DNA of 64,000 nt, taken from Sphingobium subterraneum (lineage in GTDB: Bacteria; Pseudomonadota; Alphaproteobacteria; Sphingomonadales; Sphingomonadaceae). Shown here piece after piece: positions 1-7,694 of the stretch; the stretch's first letter is position 1, and every line of letters begins with the position of its first letter. The DNA lies in NCBI RefSeq assembly GCF_014199435.1, contig NZ_JACIJP010000003.1, positions 1-64,000 of the forward strand. The letters are read 5' to 3'. The notes under the pieces were generated by a model. The model had not been told where the DNA came from. It was given only the letters and a program-made list of their open reading frames with translations, and did no database searches. Both the position numbers and the translations under genes were made by a program.

Positions 1-95
1 AGCGCAAAGGCGCGTGTCCGATCAACCTTGCGCCATCGTGAAAGGGGGTCCCTTTTGCGCGCCGATAGGGGGTCCCGTTTGCACGCCGATTGACA
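1..95. mobile_element. terminal repeats of an IS21-type insertion sequence (end only)
   Basis: Two adjacent 24-nt units, 43-66 and 67-90, differ at only two positions. Each contains GGGGTCCC and ends in CGCCGAT. They are followed by TGACA, ending in the CA dinucleotide typical of IS tips. Tandem terminal repeats of about this length are known for IS21-family elements, and I recall similar GGGGTCCC-type units at such ends in sphingomonads. The transposase genes would lie left of the window. The element stops at about base 95, where TonB-receptor coding sequence starts in mid-domain, so the insertion apparently removed the receptor's 5' end. Confidence 0.68.
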
Positions 96-2302
96 GAGTT
101 GGTCTCAGCATCGCCGCCTTTACGGGTGATGCTCTCAGCAACCAGGGTGTTCGAAATGTTGCGGATCTCGCGACGGTTGTTCCGGGACTGAGCTTCTCCC
201 CAACCCTCACTGGCACTCCGGTTTATACCTTGAGAGGCATAGGGTTTTATGAAAGCTCCCTCTCAGCTTATCCCGCAGTGTCGGTTTATGTCGATGAGGT
301 GCCGCTTCCTTTCCCCGCACTGACCTCTGAGGCGAGTCTCGATCTCGAACGTGTTGAAGTTTTGAAAGGCCCGCAAGGCATTCTTTTTGGGCAGAATTCG
401 ACGGGCGGCGCAATCAACTATATTGCGCGTAAGCCGACCAATAGCCTGGCGGCCGGCGCCAGCATTACTTACGGCCGTTTCAAGGATATTGAGGGAACGG
501 CATTCGTCAGCGGTCCACTCACGCCGACCGTTTCAGCGCGACTGGCTGTGAGGGCTGAGCAGTCGGACGATTGGCAGTACAGCTATACCCGCTCCGACCG
601 CATTGGCGGAACGAAGAAAATAGCTGGTCGACTGCTGCTGGATTGGCAGGCAAGCGACCGCCTAAAGCTGGAATTCAATGCAAATGGATGGATTGACCGA
701 TCCGATCCTCAGGCTGGCCAATTGGTCGGCTTCTCCTTGTCTAGCGGTGTTGCCTTAACGCCGAACGGCTTCAGGTTGCTGGCTTATCCCCTCGCTCCTC
801 AGAATAATCGTGCCGCAGATTGGTCCTCCGATCTTCGTCCCAAAGGCAATAAACGAATGGGGCAATTATCTTTGCGAGGAACATACGAGGTCGGTGGGGC
901 GACAATCACTTCCATTACCGCATACACCGCGTTTCGACGCCGCGATGTCCTAGACCAGGATGGTCTCAATCTTCATTCGCTCGACTATCCGCGTGCGGAT
1001 GGCGACATCCGGTCATTTACTCAGGAGTTGCGGGCCGCAGGTGACAATAGCGCGCCTGTCCGATGGCTGGTTGGAGCGAACTACGAGCATTCAACTGTAA
1101 ACGAAATTTTCCAAAATTATTACCCAGATTCCGCCGTTGTCGACCTTTTGAAAGGTGTTGCGGCGGGTGCAGGAGTCGATATCTCATTCTGGAACTCAAA
1201 CAATTTTTACTCTGATCAAAAACTCACGAACTACGCTGGGTTTGCGAATTTTGAATTCGATGCGACGGACAAGCTCACGTTCAAGGCTGGCGGTCGCTAC
1301 ACAGACAGCTTGAGGAAGATCGAGTCCTGCAACTCGGATGATGGCACCGGTGGTGATGCTGCTCTGTTTAATTTCCTGTATGGGTTGCCGCGCCCTGGTA
1401 CGCCGACCATTAAGATCGGACAGTGCGTGACCTCGTTCCAGACGCCTCAGGGTCGGGTGCCGGTGGACGTTGTACGAGTGAGACTGCATGAAGACAATTT
1501 CTCTTGGCGTGTGGGCGTAGACTTCAAGCCGACAACTACGACGCTCCTATTCGCTAATATATCAAAAGGTTATAAGGCAGGGAGCTCCCCCACTGCCGCG
1601 GCAGCCGACATCATTCAGTACAAGCCTGTCAAGCAAGAGTCTGTTCTTGCCTTCGAAGCGGGGATCAAGTCCCGTCCGTTCGGCCGGATACTCGATATAA
1701 ATGCGAGCGCCTTTTACTATGATTACAGGAATAAGCAGCTGAGAACGCTTATTCTCGATCCGGTATTTGGTGATTTAAACAATCTCACAAATGTCCCTAA
1801 ATCTACCGTAAAAGGTGTAGAACTCTCTACAACTATTCGACCAGTATCCGGCTTGGCCCTTTCGGGACAAGTGGCTTATATAACGACGCGTGTAGACAAA
1901 TATATCGGTTATGATCCTGCAATCACGCCGAGGCAAAACGGGAACGCGGACTTTTCGGGTAGCCGTTTCCCATTCACTCCCAAGATCTCAGCAAGCGGAA
2001 CGGCAGATTATGGCTGGCCGCTTTCCGATAAGCTGTCTGCAAGCTTGGGGGCGACCGTCACCTACAAGAGCCGCGCTACGGCGCTTATAGGAGGCTCGGC
2101 TATCGATGAAATCAAGCCCTATACTTTGCTCGACCTTCGAGCGGGAATCAAAAGCGAAGTTGACGGGTGGCGTGTCCAAGCCTGGGCAAAGAATGTAACC
2201 AACACGTACTACTGGACAAACGTAACAAGAAGTTATGATACGATTTTACGTTATACCGGTCGGCCCGCTACGTATGGAATAACTGTCGGAGTAGAGTTTT
2301 AG
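14..2302 (+). CDS. TonB-dependent receptor, 5'-truncated by an IS end
   Basis: Outer-membrane receptor of the TonB-dependent family; the substrate cannot be told. The open frame begins with a GTG at 14 inside the IS end, and its first roughly 27 residues (CAIVKGGPFC and on) are translated terminal repeat. Recognisable receptor sequence starts at VGLSIAAFTGDAL (about base 96), which is already inside the plug. No signal peptide or TonB box is present. The plug continues with VYVDEVPLPFP and LERVEVLKGPQGILFGQNSTGG, and the barrel ends in the usual terminal strand with a C-terminal Phe. About 760 codons remain open, so the break is recent or tolerated. Without export signals the product is probably non-functional. 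Base composition is AT-richer than the core genes downstream. Confidence 0.8.
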   Translation: MSDQPCAIVKGGPFCAPIGGPVCTPIDRVGLSIAAFTGDALSNQGVRNVADLATVVPGLSFSPTLTGTPVYTLRGIGFYESSLSAYPAVSVYVDEVPLPFPALTSEASLDLERVEVLKGPQGILFGQNSTGGAINYIARKPTNSLAAGASITYGRFKDIEGTAFVSGPLTPTVSARLAVRAEQSDDWQYSYTRSDRIGGTKKIAGRLLLDWQASDRLKLEFNANGWIDRSDPQAGQLVGFSLSSGVALTPNGFRLLAYPLAPQNNRAADWSSDLRPKGNKRMGQLSLRGTYEVGGATITSITAYTAFRRRDVLDQDGLNLHSLDYPRADGDIRSFTQELRAAGDNSAPVRWLVGANYEHSTVNEIFQNYYPDSAVVDLLKGVAAGAGVDISFWNSNNFYSDQKLTNYAGFANFEFDATDKLTFKAGGRYTDSLRKIESCNSDDGTGGDAALFNFLYGLPRPGTPTIKIGQCVTSFQTPQGRVPVDVVRVRLHEDNFSWRVGVDFKPTTTTLLFANISKGYKAGSSPTAAAADIIQYKPVKQESVLAFEAGIKSRPFGRILDINASAFYYDYRNKQLRTLILDPVFGDLNNLTNVPKSTVKGVELSTTIRPVSGLALSGQVAYITTRVDKYIGYDPAITPRQNGNADFSGSRFPFTPKISASGTADYGWPLSDKLSASLGATVTYKSRATALIGGSAIDEIKPYTLLDLRAGIKSEVDGWRVQAWAKNVTNTYYWTNVTRSYDTILRYTGRPATYGITVGVEF

Positions 2303-2311
2303 GGATAGCTC

Positions 2312-2347
2312 GGCCGCCGTATCTCTTCAAACGAGGCAACGGCGGCC
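2312..2347 (+). terminator. hairpin after the truncated TonB receptor
   Basis: Inverted repeat GGCCGCCGT (2312-2320) / ACGGCGGCC (2339-2347), nine perfect pairs with an 18-nt loop, starting 10 nt after the receptor stop codon. There is no T-tract, so it may be an mRNA-stabilising hairpin instead of a classical terminator. Confidence 0.45.
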
Positions 2348-2399
2348 ATTGGAGCCAAGGACAAGAAGCCCTAGGCCGCGATCCGTGGATTCCTGGAAC

Positions 2400-2640
2400 C
2401 GATCGGTCCTCGATATCTCGGTAAATGTGTCACGCTATATCGCAACATCTTCCAGCAATTATACAAGGTCTGCTGCGGACCGAAGTCCTTCCGCCCGTCG
2501 CGCCACCCAACATGCTCCGATTAATGATGATGATCCGGCTCAGCACCCCGCGATCATCAACGCGTGGCCTATCGTGGCTCTTTGGGAAACGGCTGCAATC
2601 GAGCGATCTGCTCGTCTGTCACCAATATAAATCGCCACAT
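2400..2640 (-). pseudogene. decayed IS5-family transposase, N-terminal fragment
   Basis: Read on the minus strand from the ATG at 2640, three successive frames give pieces of an IS5-type transposase N-terminus: VTDEQIARLQPF, then KSHDRPRVDDRGVLSRIIIINR, then GWRDGRKDFGPQQTLYNCWK. These match in order what I recall of this family (LTDEQ.ARL.P..PKSHG.PRVDDRRVLSGI..., then WRDAP..YGP.KTLYNRWKRW). At least two frameshifts separate the pieces, and the DDE catalytic half is missing. A motif GGGTCCTGAGCCC at 2710-2722 may belong to the old element's upstream end. It is a relic, not a working gene. Confidence 0.62.
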
Positions 2641-3045
2641 CCAATTTCCTCACAAAGCCTGGAGCCGAAGGCGTGCGTAGCACACCCAGATCACTGACCT
2701 AAAATGAATGGGTCCTGAGCCCAAATGCATTAACACATGAAGGATGGTCGCAAAGTCGCAGGCCGACAAAGCCCAACGTCAATTTTTTCAAATTTTCATC
2801 TCGCGCAAAGGCGGATTTTTAAGCCGGAATGGAATAGGCGATTTTACCCCTCCCCCCCGGCACCCCCCCCTTTATAAATTCCGAAATTCCTAGGCGCTCA
2901 GTTCGGCAATCCACCCGCACAGCGGGCCGCCTTCCGCGGCTCAATCGACGGCAGAGAGTGGTGATTTATCATCCCGCTCAGTGGGGATATGGTGGGGTGA
3001 ATTTCAGGAGCAGTCTTCCAATGGCCTTTAACCTATTGAAAAGAC
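2641..3045. other. non-coding AT-richer gap before tRNA-Val
   Basis: About 400 nt without a credible coding region. It contains T- and A-rich stretches near 2782-2800 and short C-tracts near 2851-2871. No tRNA-like direct repeat was recognised. With the two IS remnants it forms the inner edge of an accessory strip that abuts the 3' end of the tRNA. Confidence 0.5.
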
Positions 3046-3120
3046 TGGTGGGCGCGACAGGGATTGAACCTGTGACCCCACCCGTGTGAAGGGTGTGCTC
3101 TACCGCTGAGCTACGCGCCC
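3046..3120 (-). tRNA. tRNA-Val (anticodon CAC)
   Basis: The minus strand folds as a standard cloverleaf: acceptor GGGCGCG/CGCGCCC, D-arm GCTCAGCGGTAGAGC, anticodon stem CACCC/GGGTG with the 7-nt loop TTCACAC (anticodon CAC, reading GUG), and T-arm CAGG/CCTG with loop TTCAATC. The discriminator base is A, and the CCA tail is encoded at 3046-3048. It is a single-copy tRNA in this window. Its 3' end faces the IS-bearing strip. Confidence 0.95.
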
Positions 3121-3208
3121 CCATAAAGGGAAGCAGGCCATTGGCAGCAGGGCCGGTTCCTGTCAACCCGCTCGCTGCGCGCTTCCGGCCGCCATCAGCC
3201 GTTACGGC

Positions 3209-3412
3209 TCACTGCAACGATGCTCCAGCGTGCGAAGAGGCGATTTGCAGTTGCACACCGTCGCACTCCGAGTCGCCGCATTTGCAAGCCGCCACCACGT
3301 AGCGAATCCCCCCCATCACCAACATGTCACGATCGAACGCAACATTGTCGATCCCAGCATTTTCCGCTAATTCCCGTGCCTTAGTAAGCAAAGTGGAAGT
3401 TTCGATCATCAT
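3209..3412 (-). CDS. small conserved-looking protein with CxCGDSxC motif
   Basis: A 67-residue protein of unknown function. Residues near the C-terminal third read CKCGDSECDGVQL, a compact three-cysteine pattern that could bind metal or be redox-active. The N-terminal half (STLLTKARELAENAGIDNVAFDRDMLVMGG) looks helical and then beta. It is divergent from hslV and shares a 130-nt upstream region that contains a perfect 14-bp palindrome. I chose the ATG at 3412; the ATG at 3409 and the GTG at 3421 are alternatives. It is not a shadow of another gene, since nothing else fills this interval. Function not recognised. Confidence 0.55.
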   Translation of the reverse strand: MMIETSTLLTKARELAENAGIDNVAFDRDMLVMGGIRYVVAACKCGDSECDGVQLQIASSHAGASLQ

Positions 3413-3456
3413 AACGAACACCCAGAGCGAATCGGTTTGGTAACGGATCTCTACTA

Positions 3457-3470
3457 TTAACGATCGTTAA
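3457..3470. promoter_or_regulatory. perfect palindrome TTAACGATCGTTAA
   Basis: A 14-bp perfect palindrome in the gap between the small cysteine protein (minus) and hslV (plus). It resembles a CtrA site (TTAA-N7-TTAA), but its spacer is 6 nt, so a CtrA assignment is not safe. It may be an operator for either divergent gene. Confidence 0.35.
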
Positions 3471-3543
3471 GGTTCCATGTTGCAGCGCACGATGCAAGCC
3501 CGATGGGTTGAACAGCGCCAAACGTCCGCCCATATGCGGCGAC

Positions 3544-4119
3544 ATGATGAACCACTCCTCTTCGTCCGCATCGTCGATGCCGCAATGGCACGGCACGACG
3601 ATCCTTTCTGTCCGTAAAAATGGCCGCGTCGTCGTCGCAGGTGATGGCCAGGTCAGCATGGGTCCGACAATCATGAAGCCCAATGCCCGCAAGGTGCGCC
3701 GCCTGCATGACGGCTCGGTGATTGGTGGCTTTGCCGGTGCAACGGCAGACGCCTTTACCCTGTTCGAGCGTCTCGAAAGCAAGCTCGAACGCCACAATGG
3801 CCAGTTGATGCGCGCCGCCGTAGAACTCGCGAAGGACTGGCGGACCGACAAATATCTGCGCAACCTCGAAGCGATGATGGCGGTCGCCGACAAGGACATC
3901 ACCCTCATCCTCACCGGCAATGGAGATGTCCTCGAACCGGTGGACGGCATTGCGGCGATCGGATCGGGCGGCAACTTCGCGCTCGCCGCCGCGCGCGGCC
4001 TGATGGACTATGAAGCCGACGCGGAGGTTCTCGCCCGCAAGGCCATGGCCATCGCCGCAGACCTGTGCGTCTACACCAACGGCAACGTCACCCTCGAAAC
4101 GCTCGACAGCGTTTCCTGA
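3544..4119 (+). CDS. hslV: ATP-dependent protease peptidase subunit HslV
   Basis: Proteolytic core of the HslUV (ClpQY) complex in the cytoplasm. It is an N-terminal nucleophile threonine peptidase that forms a double ring capped by HslU. The mature enzyme should begin at the first Thr of [10 protein letters not shown]. The following [12 protein letters not shown], the [24 protein letters not shown] segment and the late [16 protein letters not shown] motif are all typical. Length is 191 aa from the ATG at 3544 (the next ATG is at 3547). An upstream TTG at 3508 would add a non-family extension. It is followed 28 nt later by hslU on the same strand, the standard operon. The leader of roughly 15 residues before the catalytic Thr is Ser-rich and slightly longer than usual. 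Confidence 0.96.
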   Translation: MMNHSSSSASSMPQWHGTTILSVRKNGRVVVAGDGQVSMGPTIMKPNARKVRRLHDGSVIGGFAGATADAFTLFERLESKLERHNGQLMRAAVELAKDWRTDKYLRNLEAMMAVADKDITLILTGNGDVLEPVDGIAAIGSGGNFALAAARGLMDYEADAEVLARKAMAIAADLCVYTNGNVTLETLDSVS

Positions 4120-4147
4120 CCCTCACATCTCCACGGCATAAACAGAC

Positions 4148-5449
4148 ATGAAAAACACCCTGACCCCCAAAGCGATCGTCGCTGCGCTCGACGAGCATAT
4201 CATCGGCCAGCAAGACGCAAAGCGCGCCGTTGCGGTCGCCCTGCGCAACCGCTGGCGGCGGCAGCAGCTTGACGCTGCGCTGCGCGATGAAGTGACGCCC
4301 AAGAACATCCTGATGATCGGCCCCACGGGCTGTGGCAAGACGGAGATTTCCCGCCGCCTCGCCAAGCTCGCCGATGCGCCCTTCGTGAAGGTGGAGGCGA
4401 CCAAGTTCACCGAAGTCGGCTATGTCGGGCGCGACGTCGAACAGATCGTGCGCGATCTGGTCGAGGAAGCCATGCGCCTGGAGCGCGACCGCCGCCGCGA
4501 ATCCGTGCGCGTTGCCGCGTCCGAAGCCGCGATGCAGCGCCTGCTCGACGCGCTCACCGGAAAGGAAGCAAGCGAGGCCACCCGCCTCTCCTACCGCCAG
4601 CGCATCGAAGACGGCCAGATGAACGATGCCGAAGTCGAGATCGAGGTCGCCGACTCGCCTTCAATGCCGATGGAAATCCCCGGCATGGGCGGGCAGATCG
4701 GCATGATCAACCTCTCCGAAATGATGGGCAAGGCGTTCGGGCAGCAGCAGAAGAAGCGTCGCAAGATGCGCGTGGCCGAAGCCTGGGACCGGCTGGTCGA
4801 GGAGGAGCAGGACAAGCGCCTCGATCAGGATGATGTCGCACGCGTTGCCCTCTCTGACGCCGAGCAGAACGGCATCGTGTTCATTGACGAGATCGACAAG
4901 ATCGCGGTCAGCGACGTACGCGGTGGCTCCGTCAGTCGGGAAGGTGTGCAGCGCGACCTCCTGCCGCTGATCGAAGGCACGACCGTCGCGACCAAATATG
5001 GTCCGCTCAAGACCGACCACATCCTGTTCATTGCGTCTGGCGCGTTCCATGTGGCGAAGCCCAGCGACCTGCTGCCCGAGTTGCAGGGCCGCCTGCCGAT
5101 CCGCGTCGAACTAAAGGGGCTGACAGAAGAGGATTTCGTCGCGATCCTGTCCGACACCAAGGCGTCGCTGGCGCAGCAGTACAAGGCGCTGCTCGCGACC
5201 GAGAACGTCAATATCGACCTGCGCGAAGACGGCATCCGTGCCGTGGCACGCACGGCCGCCGAGGTGAACAGCCAGATCGAGAATATCGGGGCGCGTCGCC
5301 TCCAGACGGTGATGGAAAAACTGCTGGAGGACATCAGCTTCCACGCCGAGGAACGCGGCGGAGAGACGCTGGTGGTCGACGCCGCTTATGTGGATTCCCA
5401 ATTGAGCAGCATCGCGCGCAACACGGATTTGAGTAAGTATATCTTGTAA
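4148..5449 (+). CDS. hslU: ATP-dependent protease ATPase subunit HslU
   Basis: AAA+ unfoldase that feeds substrates to HslV. It is 433 aa, the normal size. The N-terminal [34 protein letters not shown] is the family signature. Walker A is [15 protein letters not shown], the pore-type motif [16 protein letters not shown] follows, and the intermediate I-domain lies at about residues 110-240. Walker B is [10 protein letters not shown], sensor 1 is [11 protein letters not shown], and sensor 2 is [15 protein letters not shown]. The C-terminus ends LSKYIL, the conserved tail that inserts between HslV subunits to activate the peptidase. It is co-directional with hslV and followed by an inverted REP pair that may end the transcript. 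Confidence 0.97.
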   Translation: MKNTLTPKAIVAALDEHIIGQQDAKRAVAVALRNRWRRQQLDAALRDEVTPKNILMIGPTGCGKTEISRRLAKLADAPFVKVEATKFTEVGYVGRDVEQIVRDLVEEAMRLERDRRRESVRVAASEAAMQRLLDALTGKEASEATRLSYRQRIEDGQMNDAEVEIEVADSPSMPMEIPGMGGQIGMINLSEMMGKAFGQQQKKRRKMRVAEAWDRLVEEEQDKRLDQDDVARVALSDAEQNGIVFIDEIDKIAVSDVRGGSVSREGVQRDLLPLIEGTTVATKYGPLKTDHILFIASGAFHVAKPSDLLPELQGRLPIRVELKGLTEEDFVAILSDTKASLAQQYKALLATENVNIDLREDGIRAVARTAAEVNSQIENIGARRLQTVMEKLLEDISFHAEERGGETLVVDAAYVDSQLSSIARNTDLSKYIL

Positions 5450-5468
5450 TTTGCTACCGTTTTCATTT

Positions 5469-5533
5469 CCGTTCGTGTCGAGCGTAGTCGAGACACCGGC
5501 ACACAGCCTCTCGACTACGCTCGAGGCGAACGG
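5469..5533. repeat. inverted pair of REP-like palindromes downstream of hslU
   Basis: Copy 1 (5469-5497, plus) has head CCGTTCG, stem GTGTC/GACAC and loop GAGCGTAGTCGA. Copy 2 (5506-5533, read on minus) has the same CCGTTCG head, stem GCCTC/GAGGC and the same loop. Head and loop are identical while the stem bases differ yet stay complementary. The two are head-outward, eight nt apart, so the whole unit can form one long hairpin. The family recurs around the GIY-YIG gene at 33.5-33.9 kb. It may also serve as hslU's transcription end. Confidence 0.8.
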
Positions 5534-5608
5534 ATGCGGGTTAAGGGTAGCATGCTTCCAATCAACGCTTGATTGCGGGAAGCCGATCAGTGAGCAATAG
5601 CACGTCCG

Positions 5609-7627
5609 ATGATCGATTCCCCGCCGCCCTCGTTTTCTTCTGAGCCGCCCTTGCCTCCGGTGGGTGCGGAAGCGCCTGCGACGGCATCCCGCCCCTTTTG
5701 GCGCAGGGCGTTGCGTTTCGCGCCGTGGGGAGCCGCCGTCGCGGTTGCGCTGCTGCTCATCGCGATCGCGTGGCTGGCGGTAACCGCCCCGCTCTCGCGC
5801 TCACTAAAACCCAACGCTCCGCCCAGTATCACACTGCTTGCCAGCGACGGCTCGGTCATCGCCCGCACCGGCGCGATCATCGACAAGCCGATAACGCTCG
5901 ATACACTGCCCGCCCATGTACCGCAGGCCTTCATCGCCATCGAGGATCGCCGCTTCTATAGCCATTGGGGCATCGACCCGCGCGGCATCGCCCGCGCGAT
6001 GTGGCATAATTTCCGTGCAGGCTCGACCCAGCAGGGTGGTAGCACGATCACGCAACAGCTCGCCAAGGGCGTGTTCCTCAACGCCGACCGGACCGCCGCC
6101 CGCAAGATCCGCGAGGCGCTGATCGCGCTCTGGCTCGAAGCGTGGCTGACCAAGGACCAGATCCTGGAACGCTATCTGTCCAACGTCTATTTCGGCGATA
6201 ATGTCTACGGCCTGCGCGCTGCCGCGCTCCATTATTTCAACCGCACGCCGGAACGGTTGACGATTCCGCAGGCTGCCATGCTCGCCGGGTTATTGAAGGC
6301 GCCCTCCCGCCTCGCCCCCACCAACAACCTGAAAGGCGCGCGGGCACGAGCAAAGCTCGTCACTCTCGCCATGGTCCGCGCCGGGTTTATCACCCAGGAA
6401 CAGGAAGCCGCGCTGCCCCCTGCCCGGCTCAACGTTCACCCGCTGCGCGACGCGACCAGCGGCACCTATTTCACGGACTGGGTACTGGCGCAGGCACGCG
6501 ACCGGGCTGGCGCCGTCTATGGCGAGCAGCAGATCACAACCACTCTCGACGCCAAGCTCCAGCGCACCGCCGAGGCCGCAGTCCGCCGCGCCGGGTTAGG
6601 CAAGAGCCAGATCGCGCTCGTCGCTATGAAGCCCAATGGCGAAGTCGTTGCGATGGTCGGCGGCAAAAGCTACGCGAAAAGCGCGTTCAATCGCGCGGTG
6701 CAGGCGCGCCGCCAGCCGGGATCGACCTTCAAGCTGTTCGTCTATCTTGCGGCTCTGCGTGCCGGGATGACGCCCGATGACATGATCGAGGACACGCCGA
6801 TCACGATTGGCGACTATCGTCCGGAAAACCACAACCGGCGCTATCGCGGCCGCATCACCTTGCGTCAGGCCTTTGCCGGATCGAGCAACGTCGCCGCCGT
6901 CCGGCTGGCGCAGAAGGTCGGTATCCGCAATGTCATCGGTGCGGCGCGCATGCTGGGCGTTACTGCACCGCTGAGCGACAATCTCAGCCTCGCGCTCGGC
7001 ACATCGGAAATCAGCCTGCTCGAACTGACGCAGGCCTATGCGGCAATCGCTGCCGGGCAATATCCGATCACCGCGCATGGCTTGCCGCAGGAAGAGCAGA
7101 GTTGGGTGGGCAGCCTGTTCGACCGCCAGCATGATTTCGGATCCACGGAACTGGAGGACATGCGCGACCTGCTTTCTTCCGCCGCCAATCGCGGCACGGG
7201 CAGCGCGGCCGCGCTCCGCACCAGCACATTCGGCAAGACCGGCACCACGCAGGATAGCCGCGACGCCCTGTTCGTTGGCTATGCAGGCGGATTGGTGACC
7301 GCCGTGTGGGTCGGCAATGATGACAACTCACCGCTTCCCGGTGCCTTTGGCGGCGGTCTGCCCGCGCGCATATGGCGGGATTTCATGAGCCGCGCCATCG
7401 GCGAGCCGCAACAGGAAGCTGCGCCGGCCGAAAACGCCATCGACGTCGATCTGGTGAACGCCATCGCCAATGTCACGCTCGATACGGACATCGGCAATGT
7501 CAGCGTGCAGATTTCCCCGCGCGGGCTGAACCTCGATCTGGGAAGCCCGCCGGGCCGCGACGCTCCCACGCCGCCTCCCGCCCCCGGACCGCCGCCGGTC
7601 GTGCCTACATCGCCCCAGGCCCCTTGA
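5609..7627 (+). CDS. class A penicillin-binding protein (bifunctional PBP1-type)
   Basis: Periplasm-facing peptidoglycan polymerase and cross-linker, 672 aa. A proline-rich cytoplasmic N-terminus precedes one membrane anchor at about residues 40-60. The GT51 glycosyltransferase follows, with catalytic-Glu motif EDRRFYSHWGID, GGSTITQQLAKGVFL, and KIREALIALWLE. The transpeptidase has SxxK in RQPGSTFKLF, SxN in GSSNVA, and KTG in FGKTGTTQD. It lacks large inserts such as the ODD or UB2H domains and is shorter than typical PBP1A, so it is closer to the short PBP1 forms of alphaproteobacteria. The C-terminal 60 residues form a Pro-rich tail. It stands alone, convergent with the chemoreceptor downstream. 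No strong ribosome-binding site is visible at the chosen ATG. Confidence 0.93.
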   Translation: MIDSPPPSFSSEPPLPPVGAEAPATASRPFWRRALRFAPWGAAVAVALLLIAIAWLAVTAPLSRSLKPNAPPSITLLASDGSVIARTGAIIDKPITLDTLPAHVPQAFIAIEDRRFYSHWGIDPRGIARAMWHNFRAGSTQQGGSTITQQLAKGVFLNADRTAARKIREALIALWLEAWLTKDQILERYLSNVYFGDNVYGLRAAALHYFNRTPERLTIPQAAMLAGLLKAPSRLAPTNNLKGARARAKLVTLAMVRAGFITQEQEAALPPARLNVHPLRDATSGTYFTDWVLAQARDRAGAVYGEQQITTTLDAKLQRTAEAAVRRAGLGKSQIALVAMKPNGEVVAMVGGKSYAKSAFNRAVQARRQPGSTFKLFVYLAALRAGMTPDDMIEDTPITIGDYRPENHNRRYRGRITLRQAFAGSSNVAAVRLAQKVGIRNVIGAARMLGVTAPLSDNLSLALGTSEISLLELTQAYAAIAAGQYPITAHGLPQEEQSWVGSLFDRQHDFGSTELEDMRDLLSSAANRGTGSAAALRTSTFGKTGTTQDSRDALFVGYAGGLVTAVWVGNDDNSPLPGAFGGGLPARIWRDFMSRAIGEPQQEAAPAENAIDVDLVNAIANVTLDTDIGNVSVQISPRGLNLDLGSPPGRDAPTPPPAPGPPPVVPTSPQAP

Positions 7628-7694
7628 CCCGGAAACGATGACAGCAAGAGAACGTCGCGCTTCAGGCTGAACGCAAAAGTCGTTTTTCGACCCG

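Noticed and set aside
2349..2697. two overlapping 90-93-codon plus-strand frames
   Set aside because: No family features. The minus strand of the same interval shows fragments of an IS5-type transposase, which explains the sequence better.
3457..3470. TTAACGATCGTTAA as a CtrA site
   Set aside because: The CtrA consensus needs a 7-nt spacer; this palindrome has 6. Kept only as an unassigned palindrome.
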